From the NCBI GenBank assembly GCA_003586115.2, contig QVOM02000057.1, forward strand, positions 9,220,874-9,284,873: a DNA stretch of 64,000 nt, written 5' to 3'. Below are positions 43,457-53,650 of the stretch, piece after piece (within the stretch, counting starts at the first letter, position 1; every line of letters begins with the position of its first letter). This DNA comes from Salvator merianae (Eukaryota > Chordata > Lepidosauria > Squamata > Teiidae). The position numbers and the translations under genes are program-made. Under the pieces are notes generated by a model. That model made no database searches. It saw only the letters and a program-made list of their open reading frames with translations, and was not told the origin of the DNA.

Positions 43457-44026
43457 TGTCAGAATATAGAATTCATATAGGCCATAAGCTAATGCCAGTT
43501 ATCCTTTTCTTCAGTTTGCTATTTTGCTAAATAGAAAGTTACTGAGGTAACCAACATCCGGCTACAAAGCTTGTAATGTTTTGTCTAACATAGTGCAGAT
43601 AACAGATTAACAGAACATATAATCAAAGCATGTGCGTAAGCGTGAGAAACCCAAGCCTGGGAAAGCAATTGTGTATAAACTGATATGAAGTAAGTTGAAC
43701 AACAACAATGATGTAATCATGTGCTTGACCATTATATGTAACTGAAGCATTCATGAATGTGTATGCTTGCTAGTTAATAGTGGTTGATTGATTCTATCTG
43801 ACTATGTATCCTGACTATATGATTATGCTTTGCTGAAGATTAATTTGATACTGTTACTACAATGTACAGTGCAACTGCTTTTTATCCTACTTAGCTATTT
43901 TTACTATGGATCTAAGTTACAATAAAGATAGAGCTTTTTAGTTAACTCTGCTGCATACAGAGTTTATTTTTCTACTTCACGGGAATGTCTGTAAGTCTTC
44001 CGCGTACCGCACTGCGCACTCTGACA
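43457..44026 (+). mobile_element. Solo Copia LTR, related subfamily (570 bp)
   Basis: Starts TGTCAGAATAT and ends GCACTCTGACA, the same termini as the 363-bp Copia LTR. It also shares the blocks ACTATGGATCTAAGTTACAA, with its AATAAAG polyadenylation signal, and CTTCACGGGAATGTCTGTAA. 5-bp target duplications CATGG (43452-43456 and 44027-44031) flank it, so it is a genuine insertion reduced to one LTR by LTR-LTR recombination. The extra 200 bp lies in the U3-like left half. Confidence 0.88.
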
Positions 44027-44031
44027 CATGG

Positions 44032-45810
44032 CCCACTGGCTGATTTGCACCGCCACTGTTTCTAATGCCATGGACATTTCTCTCCCCATCCACTAACTGT
44101 TGGGAGAGGGTTTGCCCCACTGTGAGCTGAATCAGCTTGGAGGCTGCTGGCACCTGCATGATGCCCCCATCAATTTGGCTTGCAGTGACTGAGCAGCTAC
44201 TGCAGTCTGAATCAATGCAATAGGGATTCAAAATGCCCACAAACCTTTTGTTCTGGTTTGGTTCAGTTCAAATCAAACTACATGTGCTGTGTGCACATTC
44301 ACATTCACATCAAAGCAAAGCCAAGTCACTTCAAAAAGACAAATAAAGCAGAGAACCCAGCAGCAAGCACCCTCTCTGAGGCAGGAAACTCGCAAACTGC
44401 AGCAGCTGAGTCTCTAACAATTTATGTGTGAATACAAAACACAGCAAGTCTTCTCCTTTTATACTCTGAAATACCCTCCCTTTAGCTCCCAAAGCAGCCA
44501 AAGATATATTTGTTTTCCTGGCAGCAGAACATAATCTGTCACCTCATTAGGAAAGGAAGCAAAATAACCAGTAATTGAAAACCTATCTAAAAACTGGTGA
44601 GTGATTAGGCCTTTTCACACTTTGTGCAAGCAACAATGCTTCCTAGCAAAGTGCTTCAGAACTTTGCAGAGGCCTAATCGCTCTTAGCTGTCTGCACTGT
44701 GTGGTTTATATCACCATAAAAGAAGATAATAATTAACCTGTTCTGCGGTGGCAAGTGCAAAAAGGCCCATTTAGAGCAGACTAGAGAGGAGAATAAAAGC
44801 ACAGACATTTCAGCTGCACCCTGGTAACACTGTGTTTGCCTCAGATGTGGACACTTTCATGCGAACAACTGCCCTGCTTGCCTTGGTAACGAACTTCACA
44901 ATACTCCTTGTTCAAAGTGAACTCCAAAGAAATTGCATCAGTTTGGGGGATGTATATCCTACCCAGCCTGGGTGGGATTCCCAGACACCCGGAGCAGCTG
45001 AAGCCAACATTCTTTTCTGAAGGCATCTGACTTTCTCCCACTTCACAGGTCTGCAAGGAAAACACTACTACCAACTTCAGTTGGAGGCTATTTAAGGAAT
45101 ATTATTTGTTTGGGTTTTTTTTGGTTTTTTTTAACAAAAAGCCAATAAAAGGAGGAAAATATTTATCTCCTTGGGCTCCTAGAGGTAGGCACATAATATA
45201 AAAGAAAAGAAAAGAAAAATAGAGCTCTCCCCCATCCCTCTACCCTAAGTAGAAAAACCTACAATGTTCTATTTCTTGGAAAAGGAATCTAGAAAGATGA
45301 AAAAACAGGGTTTTCTTATTTTTTCTTATTTATTCCAAAATTTATATAGTACTACCCATAGAAATCCTCAACAGTGGTTCACAATAGAGAAGAGCAGTTA
45401 AATTAAACCATGAAATTCAACCCACAGGACAAGGCAATGACCTGTACCTCAGGTGAATTTCAGAGGATTTAAGTTAGACAGTGTAATGAAGTAGCAAATA
45501 ACTGCCAATGTCTATGTGAGCTTTGTGGTGCTTTTCTAGATGCTACATATTGTCCTGAATGCAGGGACTCCAAACAGGGGAAACTGACACTAAAGGGAAA
45601 ACTGATACAGTGTCCCACCCCACACAACAGTCCAAAGCTTGAGGTCACACAGCCTTCCTCCGTCACACATGTTTGAGGTCACAGTCAGCAAATCTGCTCA
45701 TAATATATTATGCACAGTGCGGCCAATGGAAGATGGAGATAATATCCATTCCCAATACTCTTATCATTTCTGAGCAGATTCTCAGCATGTTTCCCTTCAT
45801 CTTTGGGCTT
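44032..45810. other. Region downstream of V2R-4, no firm gene
   Basis: No coding family recognised. 44606-44771 has GGCCTTTTCACAC and GTGCAAAAAGGCCC as possible inverted ends of a small DNA element. The 3' UTR and polyadenylation site of V2R-4 should lie here but cannot be picked out. Confidence 0.35.
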
Positions 45811-46706
45811 CTATTTCCTTGCTATCTGCTCTCTCATGTTCAGCTCAGGCTTGAATACAATAATGTACCATTTGGGAAGAAAAATACAACCCAACAAGCC
45901 ACCACTAGAAGCCATGATGGAGAAGACTTCTACAGCCACCATGAATTTTCCCTTGGTGCTCAGGTAAGTGGGGACAAAAGATACCCAAACGCTGCAGAAG
46001 ACCAGCATGCTGAAGGTGATCAGCTTCGCTTCATTGAAAGTATCTGGCAACTTTCTAGCAAAAAAAGCCACAGAGAAGCTGACAAAGGCCAAAAAGCACA
46101 AATAGCCCAAGACAATGTAGAACATGGAACTGGAGCCTTCATTGCATTGCAGGATGGTCTCAGTCACTCGTGAGTGCATGTCAAACTCAGGGAAGGGGGA
46201 AGAGGTTGCCAACCACAAAGTGCAGATGCCAGTTTGAAAGAGAGAACAGAAAATGATGACAGAAATTGTCAGCCTCATCCCCACCCACTTCTTGACGCTG
46301 TTTCCAGGCTTGGCCATCATGAAGACCAAAACCACAGTGCCGGTTTTTGCCAAGACACAAGAAATAGCAACAGAGAAGATGATGCCAAACAAGGTTTGTC
46401 TTAAAATGCAGGCCAACATTCCAGGCCTGCCTATGAATAGGAATGAGCAGAGGAAGCAAAGACGGAGAGAGCCGAGCAACGTCCATGTAATGTTCCTATT
46501 GTTTGCTTTGGCAATAGGAGTATTCTGGTACCAGCAGAAGGTTCCCACCACAACGACCGTGACCAAGAAAAGCATTAGAGCGAAAGAGGCCAGAACTACT
46601 CCTAAGGGCTCCTTGTAAGACAGGTAAATTATTATTTTGGGGAAGCAACGATCCTGGTTCTTGTTTGCATATTGGCCTTCTGAGCAGACTCGACACTGTT
46701 GGGCAT
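45811..46706 (-). CDS. V2R-4 exon 6 (seven-helix domain)
   Basis: Last exon of V2R-4, coding the end of the cysteine-rich region and the whole class C seven-helix domain. From ATGCCCAACAG it reads [35 protein letters not shown] (TM1), [45 protein letters not shown] (TM3 and loop), [20 protein letters not shown] (TM4), [12 protein letters not shown] (TM5), [18 protein letters not shown] (TM6), [17 protein letters not shown] (TM7) and a short C tail to a stop at 45811. The frame is open throughout, 298 codons. The one oddity is that the expected acceptor AG before ATGCC (46707-46708) is AA, as in V2R-2. A downstream CAG would be out of phase with exon 5. Confidence 0.9.
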
Positions 46707-47860
46707 TTGAAAGGAGCAAATGTTCCATATTAATAGGCAGCGGTCTATGTAGTATGATCGACATAACATGTTATGGAATGGACAAAGGATCAATGACAGC
46801 TAAAAATGTTTTAATATTGGCCACAATATTCTAAAAAATAATTCCTCCATAGCATTGCTAAATTAGAGCTACCTTTGCCATCATTCATGCTTTCAAAATA
46901 TATTTACTCATATTTATCAATTGAAGTTCTTTCAGTGACTTCTGCCATGGGTCTCCAGTATTATTTCCATATGTCTTGCGAATGTTGTGTGTTCCCAAAC
47001 TGTGCTGCAGTAGGAAAGAAGAGCAGAATAACAGGAATGGAGGGAATGGACCATCCCAATATTTGCCAATGCCAGTTGGGTGTGCTGCTCATGAAGGTGT
47101 ATCCTTAGACACACAGATGCTGCATGTCAAGGTCTAGTGATCTCTGCCTTCTTGGAATATCTGAGGGTAATCTCTTCTGGCTTTTCTTCTGCTTTGCTCA
47201 CTTTCAGAATCTACAGAGAATTTTCATAGGAAGTGACAGGAGGGTGGGTGAATATTTTTTGAAGCAATTAGAATGATTGAGCAGGAGAGAAGAACCTGGT
47301 TGTATGCAACATGTCTATTATGGAGCCCTGCCTGCACAACTGTCCATAAGAAAAGTCATAGCTGTTCCATTTTATGGAAAACATGGACTGAAGCCTCTTT
47401 CATTGTGGACATTAGTTCAAGTGAAAAACCTTCAGCTGCTCTTGACTCCCTGCAAATGGCCTTTAGAGACAATCTGCCTGCCTCTTCAACCTGGAGACAG
47501 TATCTAGGCTTCAATTCCAGCAGCCCTTGGCAATAAAGCCTTCTCCCTAGTAAAAATAGAAGATTTCTGATTATGACTCTCAAACAGATGACTTTGCTTT
47601 TCTGCAAGGAGGTTAGCATCCTACGGGGTCAACTGTTGCTTTTAAAACCAATAATCCTGCTGTCAAACAAAGTGCAATCTGCTTAAGCAGGGAGGAAGCA
47701 CGATATTAAAAATAGTATGTACCTTGATGAATACAAGGGATGCCACTATCTTCTGCCTGTCTGCTAGGGAGATTTTCTCAACAGTAATTAAAAATTCCTA
47801 AATCTTAAACCTTCAGGCCCCTTTCTCTACCCCTAAAGCCAGCTAAATACATTCACTCAC
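46707..47860 (-). other. V2R-4 intron 5
   Basis: 1.15 kb between exon 5 and exon 6. It contains a CR1 3'-UTR piece on the minus strand at about 47410-47525 (CTCTTGACTCCCTGCAAATG, GGCCTTTAGAGACAATC). Nothing else recognised. Confidence 0.65.
47410..47525 (-). mobile_element. CR1 3'-UTR fragment
   Basis: Reverse-strand CR1 3' UTR like 60170-60260: the ACTCCCTGCAAATGGCCTTT and GCCTGCCTCTTCAACC blocks; short and non-coding. Confidence 0.7.
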
Positions 47861-47987
47861 CCCACAAGGTCGAAATACTTCCTGGGGGGCACTGAACACA
47901 GGCATAGCAACATACTTGCTTTCCCGGCTGGATTGACATGCTCTGTCCAGGGTGGCAGCTCTCAACGTAGGTAGAACTGGGCACTGT
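47861..47987 (-). CDS. V2R-4 exon 5 (cysteine-rich linker)
   Basis: Exon 5 of V2R-4: 127 bp, a TACATCAG acceptor, a GTGAGT donor, phase 0 to 1. It codes TVPSSTYVESCHPGQSMS, then KQVCCYACVQCPPGSIS, the NCD3G cysteine-rich domain that couples ligand binding to the seven-helix bundle in class C receptors. All expected cysteines (C, CC, C, C) are present and the frame is open. It lies 310 bp from the ERV; exon 4 is 10.5 kb upstream, across the provirus. The longer ORF at 47843-48076 is in another frame and is not real. Confidence 0.88.
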
Positions 47988-48291
47988 CTGATGTAACAAG
48001 ACAGTTGGGAGAGAGACAAAAGGAATGGCATGGCATGGAATGAAATGAAATGAAATGAAATGGGGAAAAAATGCACAATTTCAATAGATAAAAATCCCCT
48101 GCATCCAGATGGATCCTGCTTAGGATGTCTCAGATTACAAAGTGCTGTCTTGAAGCTGGTACAGAGTCTTTTCTGTGGTGGCCACTACCTATAGAAAATG
48201 CTCTCCTCCCTGACACTCAAGAGGGTCTCCTGTTACACTTAAATATTTAGTGAGGAACTAGGCTGCATCTCCACTGCCCTATGAACATATC
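47988..48291 (-). other. V2R-4 intron 4, part left of the provirus
   Basis: Intron with a (GAAAT)5 microsatellite at 48036-48060; nothing else recognised. Confidence 0.6.
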
Positions 48292-48297
48292 CTTTCT
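48292..48297. repeat. Provirus target-site duplication, left
   Basis: CTTTCT, repeated at 55623-55628 just beyond the other LTR. 6 bp is common for beta- and alpharetrovirus integrases. Confidence 0.85.
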
Positions 48298-48729
48298 TGC
48301 GGGATTCCCTCCCGCTTCTAGTGGGTCGCTCGGGGGTTTCTTGGCATCGAAAAAGGAAGTGCGGACTCCAGGCTTTCTCAAGGGGAGACGACCCCGCCCA
48401 AAGTCGGGGAAGCTCTTTTATTGCGTACAAACAAAGGGAGGAGGGTCTATATGGTGTCATTAGTCACATGACTAATTAAATCCATTACAAAGTTACAGCA
48501 TGACAAGCATTATTCAAAATGACCAATCAAAAGTTACAGAGCGTCCCAAAGGTTAAGCGTCATCTAGAAAGGCGGAGTAAAGGGAGGTGCTCAAGGCCTC
48601 ATGTGGTTGTTTAAAGGTAGTGGAAATTTACCCGCATGTATCAGGAAATGGTTGCTTCCTTCTCTGTGCACGTGTTCCAGGTAGGCAAGCCGCCCTGCAC
48701 GTGCACTAGCTAGCAACATGGTTGCAACA
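48298..48729 (-). repeat. ERV 3' LTR (432 bp)
   Basis: On the minus strand begins TGTTGCAACC and ends TCCCGCA (TG...CA ends). An AATAAA polyadenylation signal is at 48417-48422, and a TATA-like CATATAG lies about 30 bp upstream of it. It differs from the 5' LTR at only two positions. Confidence 0.93.
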
Positions 48730-48745
48730 TCTCCTCTGTTTTTAT
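48730..48745 (-). other. ERV polypurine tract
   Basis: Minus-strand AACAGAGGAGA directly before the 3' LTR, the expected plus-strand DNA primer; short and interrupted by one C. Confidence 0.6.
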
Positions 48746-48750
48746 TTTTT

Positions 48751-50304
48751 TTAAAAGGTGGGGTCTTCTAGGTTACTAGTCATTGTGAAGGGCCTTTTTG
48801 CCAAGATATCAGGCTGCTGGTGATAATCCTCTAAGTCTAGAAGGGGTTTAGTTTCACTGATCATAATGTCCTTCCTATTAGAGGGCAAAAAGCTGTTACA
48901 TATTTGCATAAGGTTTGGAATGCATTGGATACAGCAACAAAGCGCTACAAACAACACAAAGATCATAATAAGGGTTGGGATAATGGATCGTAACCATGAG
49001 CCATCAGGAAGCCAGGACCACAGGGCCTCCCACAAATTTGGGGCCCCTGATCAATCCTCCGCCCGAGGATTACGTTGAATCATATTTTCCATGTGTCCGA
49101 TTGTATGGGTGAAATTTGCTTCAAAGTCGGAAATGTAAACACAACAATGGGAGTGAATCAATGCACAGACTCCGCCTTTGGCCATCAATACCGTGTCCAA
49201 AGCGTATCTGTTCTGTAAGGCCACCTCTCGGACTTCACTCAATTCGGCATTTATAAGTTTAACGGGCTTTACCGTGTCATTGAACATGGCTACTGTCCAG
49301 TTAGCCAATAGATGTAAGTCTCTGTAATTCATGGCCGCACCCAGCGGAGGTATGAGTCCTCGGGATATCATGGTCATAATATTGGGGTTAAGTGGATTTT
49401 TTATCCCTTCCCGTCGATTGCGAAGACGGGCTGGGGGCAAGGTGGGGGTGATATAAAATGAGGGTGCTAAGAGTCCCAAGGTACATCGTCCGGTCCAACG
49501 TGCAAGAATGTTCTTATAAGCCCTTCGGCCACACAGCATCCAGATGTCTCCCAAGAGGGGGACAGTGCGATTATCAGTGTGGTGGGTCCACTTAACCATA
49601 GATGAGACCATATTACACAAAGGAATCGCACCTCGGGCTGTGGTAGTAGGACAGCCCGAAATCACTGGGCATCCGGTAATTTGATAAGTGCACATGTAAT
49701 TGGTGAAATTGTGCAGATATTCATTAAGCGTGTCATTCAAAAAGGTGTTATTTCTGGTCATATTATTGCTGAGGATAAACGTCTGATTGCAAAACGGATA
49801 TTTTCCTACGTTTGTATAATTTCCCAATTTATTTGTATATTCCCAGCAGTATGCAGCCGTCTCCTGTATCCTGCTGCCTACATACAAAGGGGTGTTATTA
49901 GAAGAACTTGCCTGCAGGACCCCCCTAACCCAAGGATATTGTGGCCACGCTGTGCGATTGAATGGAATCACGTGGACCAAAATTCCTCCTTGGGCATGCA
50001 TAGGCATGTGCATGCAAACCCAGCAATCCGTTTGATTTAACAAACGTGACAGATTTTGAGCGTCTATAACATACATATTGGTTTGCCATAACCCCTGTTC
50101 TGAGATAGCTAGCGTTGTATGCAATGCACCTAATATGCTAACACAAAATATAACAGTCATCATCTTCCACTGTTGTGGAGTCTGCGGTGGTGGCGTAACA
50201 TCTGCTCCGTATAGTGAAGGGTGTCCCTGCCCTTTCTCCTGGTCAGGCAGGGAAACAGTCTCCAATGGCGTCTGCGGTTTCATCGCCACCGGGCAATGGT
50301 TCAT
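48751..50304 (-). pseudogene. ERV env (gamma-type), one premature stop
   Basis: Envelope gene coding surface (SU) and transmembrane (TM) subunits. A hydrophobic signal segment lies at about residues 47-68. SU has the CWVC isomerase-like motif at about 94-97 and many N-glycosylation sites (NRT, NQT, NNT, NFT). A basic RNRR cleavage motif is at about 295-298. TM has the CX6CC motif at about 380-388, the covalent SU-TM linkage signature of gamma-type envelopes. An in-frame TGA at 49051-49053 cuts the protein just before the membrane anchor, which continues in frame (anchor about 48940-49000, tail to 48751). The start overlaps the end of pol by 62 bp. No intact product is expected from this copy. 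Confidence 0.9.
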
Positions 50305-52927
50305 CCGGTTCCTTTTTCTTTGTTTTTGGCAAAAATGGTCGCACGTGTCGTCCGGGGATCCACAGAACTCGATCCTCTAATTGGATAGCAGCATAGCCAC
50401 GGCCCCAAGTCAAAAGTTCGGCAGGTCCTCGCCAAGTGAGGTCAGGGAGTTCTCGATAGTATACTGGTGGGCGGGCTGACGCTGTTGGAACAGAGGCAAA
50501 GTGACGATCGGCGGCTGAAAGAGCCGGGGTGCCGGTCAGGTTTAAAAAATTCAAAGTAAACAAAGCAGTGTTTAGAATGTCTTGCACCGCCGGGAGGCCA
50601 GGGGCTGGTTTCCCCTTTGATCCCCTTACTTTTTTAAGGGTGAACTTAAGTGTCTGGTTGGCGTGCTCTACAATGGCCTGCCCTTGACTATTATAGGGGA
50701 TGCCAAACTTGTGGATGATTCCCCATTGACAGCAAAAGGTGGCAAACGCCGAGCTAGTGTAGGCAGGCCCATTATCTGTTTTCAATTCTTTCAGGCGTCC
50801 CAACGATGCAAAGGTCCGAATACAGTGATTAATAACATGCTTGTTCGCTTCTACCCTTTGAGGGGTTGCCATGATAAAACCAGAATGAGTGTCAACAGTG
50901 ACGTGTAAATATTTCCATGGGGCGAAAGGTGGGTATTGAGTGACATCCATCTGCCAAATCTGGGCAGCTTCCAATCCCCGAGGATTAACTCCTATAGGGA
51001 TGGAGCTACCCAGTTGACTACATTCTGGGCATTGTTGAATAATGGCCGAAGCTTCAGTGGCAGAAATGCCAAATTGTCTAATGAGCTCTTTTTTATTCTG
51101 ATGGAAGTAAGAATGGCTTTCCCAGGGTGTCGGGGCTTTCAAGGGGCTCAGGGCAAAAATCAACTGAGCGGCGGTAGACTGAGCAGCGGCTGAAGCCGCA
51201 GCGTCTACTATATCATTCCCCTCTGTTAACATCCCTGGGAAAGGCTGATGATTTCTAATATGAGCAACAAAAAACAAATGTTGCCGTTGTTCGATGAGTT
51301 GCTGCAACGTAATGAACAAGGAAAGGAGTGAAGGATCAACCGCTGGGGACAAATAAGCTTCAAAAATAGTCTTTACAATTTGAGTCACATACAAACTATC
51401 CAAAATTAAATTAAAAGGTCGATCCTTTAATTTAGTAAAAGCTAAGATGGTAGCAGCTAGTTCAGCACGTTGAGATGACTTTTGAGGTGGGGTGATAAAG
51501 GTGTGCCATTTCTGGTCCAGCTGGTAGGCACAAGCACCATAGGCTTTCCCGCCATCAGCAAAAAACGTCAATGCATCAGGTAGGGGGTTGGCTGAACAAG
51601 GAGATTGCCATTTAAAGGGAATCATTTTTAATAAAGATAATCTGGGATCTTGTGGAAAGTGATATAAAATCTGACCTGGCCAGTCAATCAGGGCGAATTG
51701 AAGCTCCTCAGACACCGTAAAGAGAGATTCCCATTGAGCCAGAGGGCAAGGAACATATATCGAAATTGGCTCCACCCCCGCCAGTAGGCGGCATCTGGTA
51801 CGCCCTTTGACAATCAAAGCAGCTAATAATGAAGGTCATTGAGAAATGGTGGAGCGAGGGGTATGTGGTAAATGAATCCATTCCAGAATTCGTAACGGGG
51901 GGCCTATCTGAGCAACAGTCGCAGTAGGCAATGAAGGGGTGTTCAAAAGCAAAAGTACAAAAGGAACATTGGCTTCCATTCTATCCACCCATACCTGAGA
52001 CAGGGCCTCATTGATAGCAGAAAAGGTGTGAATCTGTTCTTCATTTAAGGTAATAACTTCTGATGGTGACTTGGCGCCTGCCAATGCAGAGGAAAGTGGC
52101 GCTAGCTGGGCAGTTGTCAGACCCATATATGGACGGGCCCAATTTAAGGATCCCAAATACTGTTGCAATTTTACAAGGGTGGGGTTGTTGGGTAAAAATA
52201 GCTTAGGTAAGTATGGCATGGAATGAGAGGCCAAAAGCTTATGGCCCAAATATAAAAATGGTGGTTTATTTTGCACCTTTTCAGGAGCAACGTAAAGACC
52301 ACCCCTATTCAAAAGGTTCAATAGTTGTGGCATTGCCTGTTGCACAGTGCCTGGCGGTCCCGGGGCGGCTGCAAGAATGTCGTCCATGTAATGATACACC
52401 AAAAAATGTGGGTATAGTTCCCGAAAGGGTGCTAGAATTTTGTCCACAACATACTGACAGATAGTAGGGCTATTCAGCATTCCTTGTGGAAGGACCGTCC
52501 ATTGATATCTAGCAGATGGTTTAGAGTTATTCAAAGGCAAGACTGTAAAAGCAAACAATTTGCGGTCCTTTTTCTGTAACTCAATTGAGAAAAAGGCATC
52601 CCGTAAATCAATAATCATTAGGTCCCAATCTCGCGGAATTAAATTTGGGTTTGGGAGACCACATTGTAGCACTCCCATGGGTTGCAAAATTTTATTAATG
52701 GCCCTTAGGTCATGCAAAAAACGCCACTTTCCTGATTTCTGTTTGATGACAAATACTGGAGTATTATAGGGACTGACCGAAGGTTCAATGTGTCCGTTGT
52801 CTAACTGTTCTTGCACCAATTCAGTTAAAGCTGATAATTTTTCCAAAGTCAATGGCCATTGGTCCACCCACACAGGAGCATCATTCAGAAGGGTTAATGA
52901 CAAGGGGGTTACAGACATGACAAGGAG
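50243..52927 (-). pseudogene. ERV pol (RT, RNase H, integrase), interrupted
   Basis: Reverse transcriptase spans about 51836-52918 with WRFLHDLRAIN, LPQGMLNSPTICQ and the catalytic YMDD (about residues 177-180 of the open segment). An in-frame TGA at 51836-51838 follows. RNase H then shows FFADGGKAYG, SSQRAELAA and LILDSLYV. Integrase has an HX3H...CPEC zinc site, WQMDVTQY, LKTDNGPAY and the NSQGQAIVEHANQ glutamate box (D-D-E). The C-terminal DNA-binding part has WGRGYAAIQ and ends at 50243. The open frame is the same as that of pro, with a TAA between them at 52928-52930. Conserved catalytic residues are in place, so apart from the stops the enzyme set is complete. Confidence 0.93.
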
Positions 52928-53650
52928 TTATTGCAGAGTCAAGCGTGCATCAAATTGAGACATCAAATCTCTACCCCACAAATTTAAATGAAGCGGCACA
53001 ATGACAGGTTTAATGTGGGCCACCGTGTCTGAATCTGGGGAGGTTACCGACAACCAATCTTTGCTGACTTTTGCGTTTTGAATGCCTCCCACTCCTCTCA
53101 CGGCTGGTGATGATTCTGTGGGCCAGGAAGGGGGCCAGTCTTGCTCCCGGATCACCGAGACATCAGCTCCAGTATCTAAAATACCCGAAAAAGGACGCTC
53201 TTTAATATTGAAGGTGATCACGGGCTGCTTATCACTCACCGCAGTATCAATTGCAAGAATGTCATTTTCGGAATCATAATCAGAGAGATCGGGCTCTAAG
53301 GCAACAAGAATGGCAGTGGCCACAACATCCCCCTCCCTCACAGTCAGCGGTGTATCCACAATGCAAACAAAGGCAATAGAGGAAAGATCAGAGGAGTCAG
53401 TTAAAAAAGGTAATGCAAGAACACCACGGGAGGTAAGATCACGATGCGGATAGACCAACAAAGGCAAGGAGGGGGGCAGAGAAGGGCTGCTAGAATGGTT
53501 AATAGGAAGAAAGTAAGTAAGACCGGGGATTTGCATGTCTACTGTTTCAGAAGCGTTAAATTCAAGAGGCACTAGAGAGGGAGAAGTGGGAAAGGTTTCA
53601 GAAGAGGTTTCAGCCTTTGAGGCGGGGCTAGCTGATCGCCCCACCTCTAG
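52928..53650 (-). pseudogene. ERV pro (dUTPase-like segment and aspartic protease)
   Basis: Reached from gag by a -1 frameshift. The first half (about 53200-53560) has a degraded dUTPase-like pattern ending EGDVVATAILVAL. The second half is the aspartic protease with GILDTGADVSVI (active-site DTGA), GVGGIQNAKV and the C-terminal GRDLMSQFDARLTL. It ends in TAA at 52928-52930, after which pol is open in the same frame. Protease cleaves gag and pol polyproteins in the virus. A dUTPase domain in front of protease is a betaretrovirus-type arrangement. The motif copies look intact. Confidence 0.85.

Noticed and set aside
43020..43469. 149-aa ORF with RKERKNERKRG repeats
   Set aside because: Low-complexity purine tract next to a CR1 end; no domain.
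49681..51193. Plus-strand ORFs of 81-119 aa
   Set aside because: Antisense to env and pol of the provirus; I saw no sign of an antisense gene beyond chance openness.
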